A stretch of 64,000 nt of DNA from Magnetospirillum sp. XM-1 (GTDB taxonomy: Bacteria > Pseudomonadota > Alphaproteobacteria > Rhodospirillales > Magnetospirillaceae): assembly GCF_001511835.1 (NCBI RefSeq), contig NZ_LN997848.1, positions 1,674,001 through 1,738,000 of the forward strand, read 5' to 3'. The notes beneath the pieces are model-generated. The model did not search any database, was not told where the DNA came from, and saw nothing but the letters and a program-made list of their open reading frames with translations. The first letter of the stretch is position 1. Each line of letters begins with the position of its first letter. The translations under genes were made by a program, and so were the position numbers. Shown here piece by piece: positions 10,202 through 18,329 of this stretch.

Positions 10202-11092
10202 TCAGGCCTTGCCGCGCAGCATGTGAATGATTCCCGAGAAGTCCAGGCCGCCCTGGCCCATGCCGGCCATCATGGCGTAAAGCTGCGCGGCTTCCGCGCC
10301 CAGCGGAATGGAGGCTCCGGCGACCTGCGCCGCTTCCACCGCCAGCTTCAGGTCCTTCAGCATCATGGCCGCCGCGAAGCCCGCCTTGTAGTCACGGTTG
10401 GCCGGCGACGCCGGGACCGGGCCGGGCACCGGGCAGTAAGAGGTCATGGACCAGTTCTGCCCCGACGACTTGGACGAGATGTCGAACAGCTTCTGGGCGT
10501 CCAGACCCAGCTTCTCGGCCAGGGCGAAGGCTTCGCAGGTGCCGATCATGGAAATGCCCAGCAGCATGTTGTTGCAGATCTTGGCCGCCTGGCCGTTGCC
10601 GGGGCCGCCGGCATGGACGATGGTCTTGCCCATGGCGGCCAGGAAGGGCTCGGCGCGGGCGAAGGCGGGCTCAGTTCCGCCCACCATGAAGGTCAGCGTT
10701 CCGGCCTCGGCCCCGCCGACGCCGCCCGAGACGGGGGCGTCGATCAGGGCGTGTCCGGCTTTGGCAGCCTCGTCGGACAAAAGGCGCGCGGTGGCCACGT
10801 CGATAGTCGACGAATCGATGAACAGGCAGCCCTTGGGCGCGGCTGCGAACAGCCCGGCCTCGCCCAGCATCACCGACTTCACATGGGCCCCGGCGGGCAG
10901 CATGGAGACGACGACTTCCGCGCCCTTGGCGGCGTCGGCGGCCTTGGCGCAGGCGGTGGCGCCCGCCTCGGCGGCGGCTTTCAGGGCCGCCTCGGACAGA
11001 TCGAAGGCGGCGACCTTGTGCCCGGCCTTGATCAGGTTGCGCATCATCGGCGCACCCATGTTGCCCAGACCGATGAACCCGATGCTCGCCAT
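10202..11092 (-). CDS. mmsB: 3-hydroxyisobutyrate dehydrogenase
   Basis: The 296-residue protein has the NAD-binding Rossmann motif GFIGLGNMGAPMMRNL, the substrate loop DAPVSGGVGGAEAGTLTFMV and the catalytic Lys in GNGQAAKICNNML. All are diagnostic of the beta-hydroxyacid dehydrogenase family. The GGVGGAEAGTL version fits 3-hydroxyisobutyrate dehydrogenase, which makes methylmalonate semialdehyde in valine degradation. The start MASIGFIG was chosen because it puts the Rossmann strand at the N-terminus. The gene lies downstream of an acyl-CoA dehydrogenase with a REP-like element between them. No methylmalonate-semialdehyde dehydrogenase is seen in the window. Confidence 0.92.
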   Translation of the reverse strand: MASIGFIGLGNMGAPMMRNLIKAGHKVAAFDLSEAALKAAAEAGATACAKAADAAKGAEVVVSMLPAGAHVKSVMLGEAGLFAAAPKGCLFIDSSTIDVATARLLSDEAAKAGHALIDAPVSGGVGGAEAGTLTFMVGGTEPAFARAEPFLAAMGKTIVHAGGPGNGQAAKICNNMLLGISMIGTCEAFALAEKLGLDAQKLFDISSKSSGQNWSMTSYCPVPGPVPASPANRDYKAGFAAAMMLKDLKLAVEAAQVAGASIPLGAEAAQLYAMMAGMGQGGLDFSGIIHMLRGKA

Positions 11093-11116
11093 GTGTGCTC
11101 TCCCTTTCCTTTTTTC

Positions 11117-11176
11117 CGTCACCCTCGGACTTGATCCGAGGGTCCATGGATGGCCGGGTCAAGCCCGGCCATGACG
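11117..11176. repeat. REP-like double palindrome
   Basis: The unit CGTCACCCTCGGACTTGATC pairs its CCCTCGGA arm with TCCGAGGG. It continues through GTCCATGGATGG to a second hairpin, GGCCGGGTCAAGCCCGGCC, and ends in ATGACG. It has the same architecture as the element at 2959-3018 and sits between the acyl-CoA dehydrogenase and mmsB genes. Confidence 0.75.
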
Positions 11177-11188
11177 TCCAATTTGCGG

Positions 11189-12325
11189 CTACCCCGTCAG
11201 CGCCCGGCCGATGATCACCCGCATGATCTCGTTGCTGCCTTCCAGGATCTGGTGGACGCGCAGATCGCGGAAATAGCGCTCGATGGGATATTCCTTGATG
11301 TAGCCGTAGCCGCCGTGCAGTTGCAGCGCCGCATCCACAACCTGAAAGCCGATGTCGGTGGCCAGCCTTTTGGCCATGGCGCATTGCACCGTGGCCTGGG
11401 GCGATTTGGCGTCCAGGGAATGGGCGGCGCGGTGGATCATCAGTCGCGCCGCCTCCAGCTCGGTGGCCATGTCGGCCAGCTTGAACTGGGTGGCCTGGAA
11501 GGCGCTGATGGCCTGTCCGAACTGCTGGCGCTGGCCGGTGTATTCGATGGCGTGTTCCAGGCAGCGGCGCGCGCCGCCCAAGCTACAGGCGCCGATATTG
11601 ATGCGCCCGCCGTCCAGGCCCTTCATGGCGATCTTGAAGCCGTCGCCTTCCTCGCCGATGCGGTTGGCTATGGGAACGCGGCAATCCTCGAAGATGACGC
11701 TAGCGGTGGGCTGGGTCTTCCAGCCCAGCTTCTTTTCCTGCTTGCCGAAGGACAGGCCCTTGGTGCCCGCCTCCACCACCAGGCAGGAGATGCCCTTGGG
11801 GCCGGGGCCGCCGGTGCGCACCATCACCACATAGACGTCCGAGCGTCCGCCGCCCGAGATGAAGGCCTTCGCGCCGTTCAGCACATAATGGTCGCCGTCG
11901 CGCTCGGCCTTGGTGCGAAGCGAGGCGGCGTCGGAGCCGGCATTGGGCTCGGTCAGGCAATAGGAGGCGAACTTGCGCATGGCGCACAAATCGGGCAGCC
12001 ATTTGCGGCGCTGCTCGTCGTTGCCGAAGCTGTCGATCATCCACGACGCCATGTTGTGGATGGAGATGTAGGCGGCGGTGGAGGGGCAGGCGCTCGCCAG
12101 CTCCTCGAAGATCAGGGCGGCGTCCAGGCGCGACAGCGCCGAACCGCCCACGTCCTCCTTCACGTAGATGCCGGCGAAGCCCAGTTCGGCGGCCTTGCGC
12201 AGGGCGTCCTCCGGGAACAGGCCTTCCTCGTCCCAATGGGCGGCGTGGGGCGCCATCTCGCCCTCGGCGAAATCGTGGGCCGCCTGCCGAAAAGCCTCCT
12301 GGTCCGGGGTCAGTCCGAAATCCAT
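11189..12325 (-). CDS. Acyl-CoA dehydrogenase, probably isobutyryl-CoA dehydrogenase
   Basis: This 378-residue flavoenzyme has the FAD/substrate motif [14 protein letters not shown] and the C-terminal family signature [20 protein letters not shown]. The catalytic Glu lies in [11 protein letters not shown]. It oxidises an acyl-CoA to a 2-enoyl-CoA and passes electrons to ETF. Its neighbours (mmsB and a 3-hydroxyisobutyryl-CoA hydrolase) point to isobutyryl-CoA in valine breakdown, although short- or branched-chain homologues are hard to separate by eye. The start [12 protein letters not shown] is the usual N-terminus. A longer in-frame extension upstream runs through the operator region and was rejected. 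Confidence 0.9.
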   Translation of the reverse strand: MDFGLTPDQEAFRQAAHDFAEGEMAPHAAHWDEEGLFPEDALRKAAELGFAGIYVKEDVGGSALSRLDAALIFEELASACPSTAAYISIHNMASWMIDSFGNDEQRRKWLPDLCAMRKFASYCLTEPNAGSDAASLRTKAERDGDHYVLNGAKAFISGGGRSDVYVVMVRTGGPGPKGISCLVVEAGTKGLSFGKQEKKLGWKTQPTASVIFEDCRVPIANRIGEEGDGFKIAMKGLDGGRINIGACSLGGARRCLEHAIEYTGQRQQFGQAISAFQATQFKLADMATELEAARLMIHRAAHSLDAKSPQATVQCAMAKRLATDIGFQVVDAALQLHGGYGYIKEYPIERYFRDLRVHQILEGSNEIMRVIIGRALTG

Positions 12326-12437
12326 GCGCTTCGCTTCCCAAGGCCGGGATCTGTCGTCCCGGTTGTTGCCGACGAGGGTACCGTTCAACGGACCCGATGG
12401 GTAGGAATTATCACAAGGGATGCGACGGGTCCATCTC

Positions 12438-12455
12438 TTGTATACGTGATACGCA
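12438..12455. promoter_or_regulatory. Operator-like inverted repeat upstream of the acyl-CoA dehydrogenase and gntR genes
   Basis: TTGTATACGTGATACGCA contains the hyphenated palindrome GTAT-ACGTG-ATAC (12440-12452). It lies in the divergent gap between the acyl-CoA dehydrogenase start (12325) and the GntR start (12546). The same TTGTAT half-site appears in the perfect repeat at 13208-13239. FCD-type GntR regulators usually bind short GT-AC palindromes of this kind, so autoregulation plus control of the leftward operon is likely. Confidence 0.6.
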
Positions 12456-12545
12456 GTTTTTGTGTCCGAGATACGGATTGGCCTTAGACAGCCGTACCGG
12501 TAGATGTATACTCCTTTCCGCCATGACAGGGGTTCTGGAGGCCCG

Positions 12546-13205
12546 ATGAGCGAGCAGAAGAAGCCGGCGACCCGGGCGGACGAGATCCGGCAGGTGATCG
12601 AGAAGGAGATTTTCACCGGATTGCTGCGCCCCGGCACCCGCCTGGACGAGGAAAGCCTGGCGGCGCGCTTCGGCCTGTCGCGCACCCCGGTGCGCGAAGC
12701 CATCCTGCAGCTGGTCTATTCCGGCCTGGTGGTGAAGAAGCCGCGCCAGGGCGCGGTGGTGGCGCCCCTCGACCTGCACCGCATGGTGCAGATGTTCGAG
12801 GTGATGAGCGACGTGGAGGGCCTGTGCGCCCGCTATGCCGCGCGGCGCATGTCGCCCGACGAGAAGTCCAGGCTTTCCGCCATGGTGGACGAGGCGGATT
12901 CCCTGTGCCGGGCCCGCGACCTGGACGGCTATTACGCCGTCAACCGCGCCTTTCACGACGCCATCTACGACGGCAGCCATAACGAGGTCTTGAAGGAGAT
13001 GGCGCGTTCGCTGTTCGCCCGTCTCGCCCCCTATCGCCGCTACCAGCTGAACCATCCCGGCCGCGTCGACGGCTCGCTTTCCGAACATGCCGAGGTGGTG
13101 GCGGCCATCCAGGCGGCTGATCCCGACCGCGCCCAGGCGGTGATGCGCAAGCACGTCACCATCCAGGCCGACATCTTTGCGGAATTCGTGTCCATCATGA
13201 CCTAG
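12546..13205 (+). CDS. GntR-family transcriptional regulator, FCD (FadR) subfamily
   Basis: The 219-residue protein has an N-terminal winged helix with the GntR signature [20 protein letters not shown] (about residues 34-53). A helical FCD effector domain follows ([19 protein letters not shown], then [14 protein letters not shown] and [20 protein letters not shown]). Such proteins are usually repressors released by an organic acid or CoA thioester. The start at 12546 follows a good ribosome site (GGAGG) by 4 bases. The gene sits between two oppositely oriented catabolic units and is flanked on both sides by TTGTAT-type repeats, so it very probably controls both. The effector is unknown; an isobutyrate- or methylmalonate-related compound would fit. 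Confidence 0.92.
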   Translation: MSEQKKPATRADEIRQVIEKEIFTGLLRPGTRLDEESLAARFGLSRTPVREAILQLVYSGLVVKKPRQGAVVAPLDLHRMVQMFEVMSDVEGLCARYAARRMSPDEKSRLSAMVDEADSLCRARDLDGYYAVNRAFHDAIYDGSHNEVLKEMARSLFARLAPYRRYQLNHPGRVDGSLSEHAEVVAAIQAADPDRAQAVMRKHVTIQADIFAEFVSIMT

Positions 13206-13207
13206 GC

Positions 13208-13239
13208 TTGTATCCATGAAGTGCATCTCTTGGATACAA
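13208..13239. promoter_or_regulatory. Perfect inverted repeat (candidate GntR operator) before the MatB-like ligase gene
   Basis: The arms TTGTATCCA (13208-13216) and TGGATACAA (13231-13239) are exact 9-base complements separated by 14 bases. The site starts two bases after the gntR stop codon and 71 bases before the ligase start, a promoter position. Its half-sites resemble the TTGTATAC element at 12438. It is the strongest regulator-site candidate in the host half. Confidence 0.7.
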
Positions 13240-13309
13240 AACTGTGGCGCCCAGGACGACCGTATGGTATCGGCGTAATCCGGGTTCGATGACAAAGGGG
13301 TGCGCCCAT

Positions 13310-14851
13310 ATGACCGACAATCTGTTCGAGCTGTTCCGCTCGCGCTTTCCCGCCGACCGGTCGCGCACCTTCATCGAGGTTCCTGCCTCGGGAAGCCAGG
13401 GCGGGCTGACTGTCAGCTACGGCGATCTCGAGGCCATGAGCGCCCGCTACGCCCACGCTTTGGTGGATGCGGGCGTCAAGCCCGGCGACCGGGTGGCGGT
13501 GCAGGTGGACAAGTCGGCCGAGGCGGTGGTGCTGTATCTCGCCTGCGTGCGGGCCGGCGCCGTGCTGCTGCCCTTGAACACCGCCTATCAGGCCGGCGAG
13601 CTGGAATACTTCCTGTCCGACGCGGCGCCTGCCGCCGTGGTGTGCCAGCCCCACCGCCTGGTCGAGCTGGAGGGCCTGGCCGCCAAGGCGGGGATCAGGA
13701 CCTGCGTGATGACGCTGGGGACGGGCGGCGACGGCACCCTGCCCGGGCGGGCCAAGGGGCTGGCGGAGACCTTCGCCACCGTGGCGCGGGGCGGCGACGA
13801 CATGGCCGCCATCCTCTATTCCTCGGGCACCACCGGGCGGCCCAAGGGCGCCATGATGAGCCACACCAATCTGGCCTCCAACGCGCTGACGCTGCACAAA
13901 CTGTGGGGTTTCAAGCCCGACGACGTGCTGCTGCACTGCCTGCCCATCTTCCACACCCACGGGCTGTTCGTGGCCATCAACTGCGTGCTGCTGAACGGCA
14001 GCCCGATGATCTTCTGCCCCAAGTTCGACGCCGAGCAGGCCATCGGTCTGCTCGCGCGCGCCACGGTGTTCATGGGGGTTCCCACCTTCTACACCCGCTT
14101 CCTCGCCAGCCCCAACCTGACCCCGGCGGCCTGCTCCCACATGCGGCTGTTCATCTCGGGCTCGGCGCCGCTGTTGGAAGAGACCTTCAATGCCTTCAAG
14201 GACAAGACCGGCTTCACCATCCTGGAACGCTACGGCATGACCGAGGGCGGCATGTTCACCTCCAATCCCTTGGACGGCGACCGGCGGGCGGGCACCGTGG
14301 GCTTTCCCCTTCCCGACGTGGAATTGCGCATTACGGCTGAGGAAGGCCAGGTGCTGCCCCAGGGCGAGGTGGGCATCATCGAGGTCAAGGGCCCCAACAT
14401 CTTCAAGGGCTACTGGAACATGCCCGAGAAGACCAAGGCCGAGTTCACCCCAGACGGCTTCTTCAAGTCGGGCGACGTCGGCGTCATCGACGAGCGCGGC
14501 TACGTCTCCATCGTCGGGCGCGCCAAGGATCTGATCATCTCGGGCGGCTACAACGTCTACCCCAAGGAGGTGGAGGACTTCATCGACCGTCTGCCGGGCG
14601 TGGTGGAATCCGCCGTGGTCGGCATGCCGCACCCGGATTTCGGCGAGGCCGGGCTGGCCATCGTGGTGGCGGAGAAGGGCGCGGCGCTGACGGGCGAAGG
14701 GGTGATCGAGTCGCTGAAGGGCCGCCTCGCCAATTACAAGGTGCCCAAGCAGGCGGTGGTGGTGAGCGAACTGCCGCGCAACGCCATGGGCAAGGTGCAA
14801 AAGAACGTGCTGCGCGATTCCTACGCCGAGATGTGGAAGGCCAATCTGTAA
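13310..14851 (+). CDS. Malonyl-CoA synthetase (MatB)-like acyl-CoA ligase
   Basis: This 513-residue adenylate-forming ligase has the phosphate loop ILYSSGTTGRPKGAMMSH, YGMTEGGM, the hinge GRAKDLIISGGYNVYPKE and the catalytic C-terminal Lys in PRNAMGKVQKNVL. The N-terminal half (VAVQVDKSAEAVVLYLACVR, then LPLNTAYQAGELEYFLSDA) is very like MatB, which activates malonate or methylmalonate. In a valine-catabolic setting methylmalonate, or the acid of a pathway intermediate, is a sensible substrate; this is inferred. An in-frame ATG 21 bases upstream is also possible. The gene opens a three-gene operon whose genes overlap or nearly touch. Confidence 0.88.
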   Translation: MTDNLFELFRSRFPADRSRTFIEVPASGSQGGLTVSYGDLEAMSARYAHALVDAGVKPGDRVAVQVDKSAEAVVLYLACVRAGAVLLPLNTAYQAGELEYFLSDAAPAAVVCQPHRLVELEGLAAKAGIRTCVMTLGTGGDGTLPGRAKGLAETFATVARGGDDMAAILYSSGTTGRPKGAMMSHTNLASNALTLHKLWGFKPDDVLLHCLPIFHTHGLFVAINCVLLNGSPMIFCPKFDAEQAIGLLARATVFMGVPTFYTRFLASPNLTPAACSHMRLFISGSAPLLEETFNAFKDKTGFTILERYGMTEGGMFTSNPLDGDRRAGTVGFPLPDVELRITAEEGQVLPQGEVGIIEVKGPNIFKGYWNMPEKTKAEFTPDGFFKSGDVGVIDERGYVSIVGRAKDLIISGGYNVYPKEVEDFIDRLPGVVESAVVGMPHPDFGEAGLAIVVAEKGAALTGEGVIESLKGRLANYKVPKQAVVVSELPRNAMGKVQKNVLRDSYAEMWKANL

Positions 14852-15885
14852 TGACCGCTGAAATCCATTTCGACCGGACCGGCAAGCTCGGCCGTATCAT
14901 CCTCGACCGGCCCAAGGCGCTGAATGCCCTGACGCTCGATCAGGTGCACGCCATGCATCCCACGCTCGACGCCTGGGCCGCCGATCCGGATGTCGCCTGC
15001 GTCACCATCGAGGGCGCGGGCGAGAAGGCGTTCTGCGCCGGCGGCGACATCAAGCAGCTGTACGAGGCCTGCAAGGCGGGCGAGCTGGATTACGTCACCG
15101 CCTTCTACCGCGACGAATACCGCCTGAATCGGCGTATCCACACCAGCCCCAAGCCCTATGTGGCGCTGATCGACGGCATCGTCATGGGCGGCGGCGTGGG
15201 CGTTTCGGTGCACGGGGATTACCGAATCGCCACCGAGCGCACCCTGTTCGCCATGCCGGAAACCGGCATCGGCTTCTTTCCCGACGTGGGCGGCTCGTAT
15301 TTCCTGCCGCGTCTTCCGGGCGCCATCGGCATGTATCTCGGCCTGACGGGCGTAAGGCTCAAGGCCGCCGACACCCTGCATGTGGGCGTCGCCACCCATT
15401 ACGTGGACAGCGCCCGCATGCCCGCCCTGGTCGAGGCGCTGTCCGAGGCCCGCGACGCCGCCGAGGTCAAGGCGACGCTGGACGGCTTCGCCTGTGATCC
15501 CGGCCCGGCCGCCATCGATTCCAAGCGCGAGCTGATCGACCGCTGCTTCGGCCATAACACCCTGGCCGAGGTGATCGCCGCCCTGGAAGCCGAAAGCGAT
15601 CCCTTCGCCGCCGAGACCCTGGCCACCTTGCGGGCCAAGTCGCCCCATCTGGTGGCGGTCAGCTTCGAGATGATCCGGCGCGGCAAGTCGCTCTCCTTCG
15701 ACGAATGCATGCGCATGGAGTTCCGCCTGGCCCTGTCGCTGGCCCCGGCCCACGATTTCGTCGAGGGCGTCCGCGCCCTGCTGATCGACCGCGACAACAC
15801 GCCCGCCTGGAATCCGGCGGGGACGCAGGCCCAGGTGCTGGCCCATTTCGACGCGATTCCGGCCGGCGGCGACCTCACCTTCTGA
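14851..15885 (+). CDS. 3-hydroxyisobutyryl-CoA hydrolase (enoyl-CoA hydratase family)
   Basis: The 344-residue crotonase-fold protein carries KAFCAGGDIKQLYEA and IDGIVMGGGVGVSVHGDYRI (oxyanion hole), followed by FAMPETGIGFFPDVGGSYFL. This last motif and the C-terminal extension (about 90 residues beyond an ordinary hydratase) mark 3-hydroxyisobutyryl-CoA hydrolases. These release 3-hydroxyisobutyrate, the substrate of the nearby MmsB. Its ATG overlaps the ligase stop (TAATG). A true methacrylyl-CoA hydratase is not present in the window, so the pathway must be completed elsewhere. Confidence 0.92.
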   Translation: MTAEIHFDRTGKLGRIILDRPKALNALTLDQVHAMHPTLDAWAADPDVACVTIEGAGEKAFCAGGDIKQLYEACKAGELDYVTAFYRDEYRLNRRIHTSPKPYVALIDGIVMGGGVGVSVHGDYRIATERTLFAMPETGIGFFPDVGGSYFLPRLPGAIGMYLGLTGVRLKAADTLHVGVATHYVDSARMPALVEALSEARDAAEVKATLDGFACDPGPAAIDSKRELIDRCFGHNTLAEVIAALEAESDPFAAETLATLRAKSPHLVAVSFEMIRRGKSLSFDECMRMEFRLALSLAPAHDFVEGVRALLIDRDNTPAWNPAGTQAQVLAHFDAIPAGGDLTF

Positions 15886-15898
15886 TAGGGGAACGACC

Positions 15899-16660
15899 AT
15901 GAACGTCAACGGATTGGCCGCCATCGTCACCGGCGGCGGCTCTGGCCTCGGACAGGCCACGGCGCGCGCCCTGGCCAAGGCCGGGGCCAAGGTCGCGGTG
16001 TTCGACATCAACGCCGCCAATGCCGAAGCGACGGCGCGTGAGATCGGCGGGGTGTTCGCCCAATGCGACGTCACCGACGAGGCCTCGACCCTGGCCGCCC
16101 TGGCCCATGCGCGGGCGGCCCATGGCCCGGCCCGCATCGCGGTCAGCTGCGCCGGCGTGGTGACGCCGGGCAAGGTGGTGGGGCGCAAGGGCCCCATGCC
16201 GCTGGAAACCTATGCCCGCGTCATTCAGGTCAACCTGATCGGCACCTTCAACGTCATGCGCCTGGCCGCCGCCGAGATGGCCGCCCTCGACCCGCTGGAC
16301 GGTGGTGAGAGGGGGGTGATCGTCAACACCGCCTCCATCGCCGCCTGGGATGGGCAGGTGGGCCAGTGCGCCTATGCCTCCTCCAAGGGCGGGGTCGCCG
16401 CCCTGTCGCTGCCCGCCGCCCGTGAATTCGCGCCGCTGGGCATCCGGGTGATGGCGGTGGCGCCCGGCTACATGGAGACCCCCATGCTGGCCGGCATGCC
16501 CGACGAGGTGATGGAGGGGCTGGTGGCCTCGACCCTGTTCCCCCACCGCCTGGGTCGGCCCGAGGAATTCGCCAAGATGGTGCTGGCCATCTGCGACAAC
16601 CCCATGCTGAACGGCAGCGCCATCCGCCTGGACGGCGCGGTGCGCATGCCGCCGCAATAA
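15899..16660 (+). CDS. Short-chain dehydrogenase, 3-hydroxyacyl-CoA dehydrogenase type 2-like
   Basis: This 253-residue protein of the classical SDR family has the cofactor loop [12 protein letters not shown], a catalytic Ser in [11 protein letters not shown] and YxxxK in YASSKGG. The text around [15 protein letters not shown] and [13 protein letters not shown] matches the HSD17B10-like group, which oxidises 3-hydroxy-2-methylbutyryl-CoA in isoleucine degradation and other 3-hydroxyacyl-CoAs. It lies 13 bases after the hydrolase and ends the operon. Co-location with valine genes suggests a general branched-chain catabolic unit. One oddity is an NAGG-type motif that reads SCAGVV. Confidence 0.9.
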   Translation: MNVNGLAAIVTGGGSGLGQATARALAKAGAKVAVFDINAANAEATAREIGGVFAQCDVTDEASTLAALAHARAAHGPARIAVSCAGVVTPGKVVGRKGPMPLETYARVIQVNLIGTFNVMRLAAAEMAALDPLDGGERGVIVNTASIAAWDGQVGQCAYASSKGGVAALSLPAAREFAPLGIRVMAVAPGYMETPMLAGMPDEVMEGLVASTLFPHRLGRPEEFAKMVLAICDNPMLNGSAIRLDGAVRMPPQ

Positions 16661-16784
16661 CCAAACCCCGTCACACGGTCGCCACAATCGGCTGTTCAAC
16701 TCCCTGGTGTCACGGAACCTTCGCTTGAGCGCGAAGGCCCGTGATCCTAGACAAGAGCACCGAAACAAGGACGACCGGACCATC

Positions 16785-16994
16785 ATGATCCCGACCCAGG
16801 ACGAATTCTGCCACTGCCCCCATTGTGGACGCCGGACCCGGCATTCCGTGGTGCGGGAAAGGGTGCTCGCTCCGGTTCTGTGGTGTCTGTCGTGCTTCCG
16901 CACCCGCATCGAGGCGGTCGAGGTGGAGAGGACGCCGAAGGCGCGGATCGCCCGTCCCGTCGACGCAGGGCAGACCTTCCGCCTCGCCGGTTGA
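16785..16994 (+). CDS. Small zinc-ribbon-like protein
   Basis: The 69-residue protein carries two CxxC knuckles, CPHCGRRTRH near residue 11 and CLSCF near residue 33. The spacing suits one zinc ribbon. The rest is basic and probably flexible. The family and role are unknown to me. It may bind nucleic acid or be a small regulatory adaptor. The start ATG at 16785 excludes a 26-residue upstream extension that lacks conserved-looking features. It stands alone, 124 bases after the catabolic operon. Confidence 0.6.
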   Translation: MIPTQDEFCHCPHCGRRTRHSVVRERVLAPVLWCLSCFRTRIEAVEVERTPKARIARPVDAGQTFRLAG

Positions 16995-17060
16995 TGGGGC
17001 GGGTGGGGCAAGGCTACACTCGGCCTGCCGCCACGCCCCTCTGACCGGAGTTTTTCCATC

Positions 17061-17258
17061 ATGAGCGACGTCGAAGCCCTCAAGGCCGAGGTCAAGAAGC
17101 TGAACGCCCAGGCGACCCAGGCCAAGATGGACCTGCACGACCTGTCCGAAGAACTGCCTATCGGCTGGGAGAAGATCCCCGAGGTGGCCGCCTTCTGCCA
17201 CGATCTCTACGCCCGTCTGGCCCAGGCCCGCGCCGCCCTGAAGGTGGCCGGGGGCTGA
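17061..17258 (+). CDS. Rop-like / CCE_0567-type small helical protein
   Basis: This 65-residue, almost fully helical protein contains VKKLNAQATQAKMDLHDLSE and LPIGWEKIPEVAA. That pattern is known from the Rop-like family (PF05082), small two-helix proteins most often encoded in nitrogen-fixation clusters near nifX. Its biochemical role is not settled; some members bind metal. No other nif gene is present here, so it may be a detached copy. A ribosome site (GGAG, 17048-17051) precedes the ATG. Confidence 0.72.
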   Translation: MSDVEALKAEVKKLNAQATQAKMDLHDLSEELPIGWEKIPEVAAFCHDLYARLAQARAALKVAGG

Positions 17259-17273
17259 TTGGCGGCGCATTTC

Positions 17274-17340
17274 CGTCATGGCCGGGCTTGACCCGGCCAT
17301 CCATGCCGTGTGGACCCCCGGGTCAGGCCCGGGGGTGACG
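17274..17340. repeat. REP-like double palindrome
   Basis: This element begins CGTCATGGCCGGGCTTGACC with a closing GGCCAT arm. The second hairpin pairs ACCCCCGGG with CCCGGGGGT, and the unit ends in GACG. It lies between the convergent Rop-like and glutamate racemase genes, where it could also terminate both. Confidence 0.72.
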
Positions 17341-17360
17341 AAATCGGAAAAAGGCGGGCT

Positions 17361-18182
17361 CTATCCCAGGTCGATGGCCTCGACCTCGGCTTCCCCGATC
17401 GCCCAGGGAACGAAGACCTTCGACACCCGGGCGAAGCGCTCGGGCGCGTCGGTGGCCAGATAGCGGATACGGACCTCGCCGCCCTCGCTTTTCAGGTTGC
17501 GGAGCGACAGCAGGTCTTCCAGCACCATGGCGGTGGTCGAGGCGGAATCCACCACCGCCACCTCGCGCCCCAGCAGGCGGCGGAACAGGGGCGCCAGGGC
17601 GGGAAAGTGGGTGCAGCCCAGCAGCAGGCAATCGGCGGCATCGGGACCGGAAAACAGCGGGTCCAGGTAGTGGCGGGCGATCTGCTCGGCGATGGGGCCG
17701 TCCACCAGCCCTTCCTCGACCATGGAGACGAACAGCGGACAGGGCAGTTGCGTCACCTGGGCGTTGGGCCGCGAATGCAGGATGGCGCGGGGATAGGACC
17801 CGGCCTGCACGGCGCTTTCCGTGGCGATGACCACGATGCGCCCCCGTGCCGAGGCGGCGGCCGCGGCCGCCGCGCCCGGCTCGACCACGCCGATCACCGG
17901 CAGGCCGGGAAAGGCGGCGCGCAGCGCGTCCAGCGCATGGGCCGACGAGGTGTTGTCGGCCACCAGCAGCGCCTTGATGCCGTAGGACACCAGGCGGCGG
18001 GTGGCTTCCAGGGCATAGGCCGCCACGGTCTGGGCGCTCTTGGTGCCGTAGGGCAGGCGGGCCGTGTCGCCCAGATAGATCAGCGATTCGCCGGGCAGGC
18101 GTTCGCGCACCGCCTTCAGCACGGTCAGCCCCCCGACGCCCGAGTCGAAGATGCCGATGGGAAGGTTGGCGCTGTCTGTCAT
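17361..18182 (-). CDS. murI: Glutamate racemase homologue with the first catalytic Cys replaced by Asp
   Basis: The 273-residue protein has the MurI landmarks IGIFDSGVGGLTVLKAV, YLGDTARLPYGTKS and the C-terminal catalytic segment LLLGCTHFP. In MurI the first catalytic Cys lies in a (V/A)ACNTASA motif; here that motif reads LLVADNTSSAHA with a clear GAC (Asp) codon. MurI makes D-glutamate for peptidoglycan by a two-Cys, two-base mechanism, so this change should alter or abolish racemisation unless Asp can act as the base. Everything else, including length, looks intact. The start at 18182 matches family length. It is divergent from a Crp/Fnr regulator gene. Confidence 0.88.
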   Translation of the reverse strand: MTDSANLPIGIFDSGVGGLTVLKAVRERLPGESLIYLGDTARLPYGTKSAQTVAAYALEATRRLVSYGIKALLVADNTSSAHALDALRAAFPGLPVIGVVEPGAAAAAAASARGRIVVIATESAVQAGSYPRAILHSRPNAQVTQLPCPLFVSMVEEGLVDGPIAEQIARHYLDPLFSGPDAADCLLLGCTHFPALAPLFRRLLGREVAVVDSASTTAMVLEDLLSLRNLKSEGGEVRIRYLATDAPERFARVSKVFVPWAIGEAEVEAIDLG

Positions 18183-18300
18183 GATGTCCGGATGTGAATG
18201 TCCCTCGAGTGCATACTTAGCGGTCCCGCCGCCATCGGGCAAGAGGCGGGGCATTTAGGGGCTGGAACGGGGCGGCGCTTCGGCGTACGGTGCGCTCCGA

Positions 18301-18314
18301 TTGACCAGAGTCAC
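18301..18314. promoter_or_regulatory. Fnr/Dnr-type box near the first Crp/Fnr gene
   Basis: TTGAC-CAGA-GTCAC matches the Fnr/Dnr consensus form TTGAY-N4-RTCAA with one mismatch. It ends 16 bases before the start codon of the regulator at 18330, a position more consistent with repression or autoregulation than activation. Confidence 0.45.
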
Positions 18315-18329
18315 ATGGGGAACCCATTC

